Assembly (NCBI GenBank): GCA_025353985.1
Contig: JANXNT010000319.1
Span: 1 to 5,424 of the forward strand
DNA: 5,424 nucleotides
Origin: Limnoglobus sp.
GTDB lineage: Bacteria; Planctomycetota; Planctomycetia; Gemmatales; Gemmataceae
Direction of reading: 5' to 3'
How positions within the stretch are numbered: the first letter of the stretch is position 1; the number at the start of each line of letters is the position of its first letter. This document shows, piece after piece, positions 4,989 through 5,424 of the stretch. The position numbers were made by a program, and so were the translations under genes. The notes under the pieces are model-generated. The model was given only the letters and a program-made list of their open reading frames with translations, had not been told where the DNA came from and did not search any database.

Positions 4989-5424
4989 TGGTCGCTAACC
5001 TCCCCACACAGACAACCCAACCGCAACCGAAATTGCTCGACCGGCTCCGTGCGGCCTGCCGCGTCCGCCATTACTCGATTCGTACCGAAGATTGTTACCA
5101 CGATTGGGCCAAACGCTTCATCCTCTTCCACAACAAACGTCATCCCCAAGAGATGGCCGCCCCGGAAATCAACGCCTTCCTCACGCATCTCGCCGTCGAA
5201 GGCCACGTCAGTGCGAGTACGCAGAATCAAGCCTTCTCCGCGATTCTCTTCCTCTACAAATGCGTCCTCGAAGTCGATCCGGGAATTATCGCTGGCGTCA
5301 TCCGTGCCCACCGGACGAAACGCCTACCGGTGGTATTGACCAAGCTCGAAGTACAACTCGTACACCGCCAACTCGATGGCACCTACAAACTCATCGCCCA
5401 ACTGCTCTACGGGTCCGGCCTGCG
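4988..5424 (+). CDS. intI: Integron-type tyrosine recombinase (integrase), 5' part only
   Basis: Integron integrases are site-specific tyrosine recombinases that insert and excise gene cassettes at attI and attC sites. The visible 145 complete codons cover the N-terminal SAM-like DNA-binding domain (about residues 15-95). It carries the family pattern VRHYSIRTEDCYHDWAKRFI, FHNKRHPQEM, then FLTHLAVEG and STQNQAFSAILFLY. The start of the catalytic domain (KRLPVVLTKLEV, then LIAQLLYGSGL) follows. The window ends inside the next codon (CG-), which by family alignment is the first catalytic Arg. The remaining catalytic residues and the integron-specific insertion are beyond the edge. Full family length is about 320-340 residues. 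The ATG at 4988 fits family N-termini. It lacks a Shine-Dalgarno but follows a strong promoter at the distance expected for a leaderless message. Related non-integron recombinases share the N-terminus, so some doubt remains about function. Confidence 0.9.
   Translation, partial: MVANLPTQTTQPQPKLLDRLRAACRVRHYSIRTEDCYHDWAKRFILFHNKRHPQEMAAPEINAFLTHLAVEGHVSASTQNQAFSAILFLYKCVLEVDPGIIAGVIRAHRTKRLPVVLTKLEVQLVHRQLDGTYKLIAQLLYGSGL

Noticed and set aside
5012..5018. ACCCAAC matches the RYYYAAC end of attC sites.
   Set aside because: It lies inside the integrase coding region and has no partner GTTRRRY at a suitable distance.

Overview
The window looks like chromosomal DNA from a planctomycete, most likely of the Gemmataceae type. 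The main reason is a DUF1571 protein, a family known chiefly from planctomycetes. It also has moderately GC-rich coding DNA, a secreted protein with a very long Pro/Ala/Val-rich linker, and a lengthened CsrA. No rRNA, tRNA, CRISPR array or complete insertion sequence was recognised.

Layout, left to right. (1) A short possible gene start on the minus strand runs off the left edge (1-59). It diverges from a small unrecognised gene (85-423, +). (2) A strong hairpin terminator (440-468) separates that gene from the convergent gene for a secreted DUF1571 protein (474-1922, -). (3) A clear intrinsic terminator (2023-2076, -) follows csrA (2107-2394, -). csrA encodes an RNA-binding post-transcriptional regulator with an unusually long C-terminal tail, and its own Shine-Dalgarno resembles a CsrA target. 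(4) About 700 bases without a convincing gene contain several small hairpins. (5) A probable outer-membrane DUF481 beta-barrel gene (3093-3944, +) is followed 47 bases later by a NUDIX hydrolase gene (3992-4516, +), with an 8-bp inverted repeat in the gap. (6) A gene-poor, AT-richer stretch (4517-4987) carries a pair of 15-bp near-perfect inverted repeats about 315 bases apart, a perfect 10-bp inverted repeat, and a good sigma70-type promoter. (7) That promoter lies directly in front of an integron-type tyrosine recombinase gene (4988 to the right edge), which is cut off at its first catalytic arginine.

The genes do not form one pathway. Two encode exported envelope proteins (DUF1571, DUF481), one encodes a global RNA regulator (CsrA), one a nucleotide-type hydrolase (NUDIX), and the right end begins an integron or solo-integrase locus. 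The most interesting parts are the possible CsrA autoregulatory site and the repeat-rich, apparently leaderless integrase upstream region, where an attI site or a small mobile element could lie.
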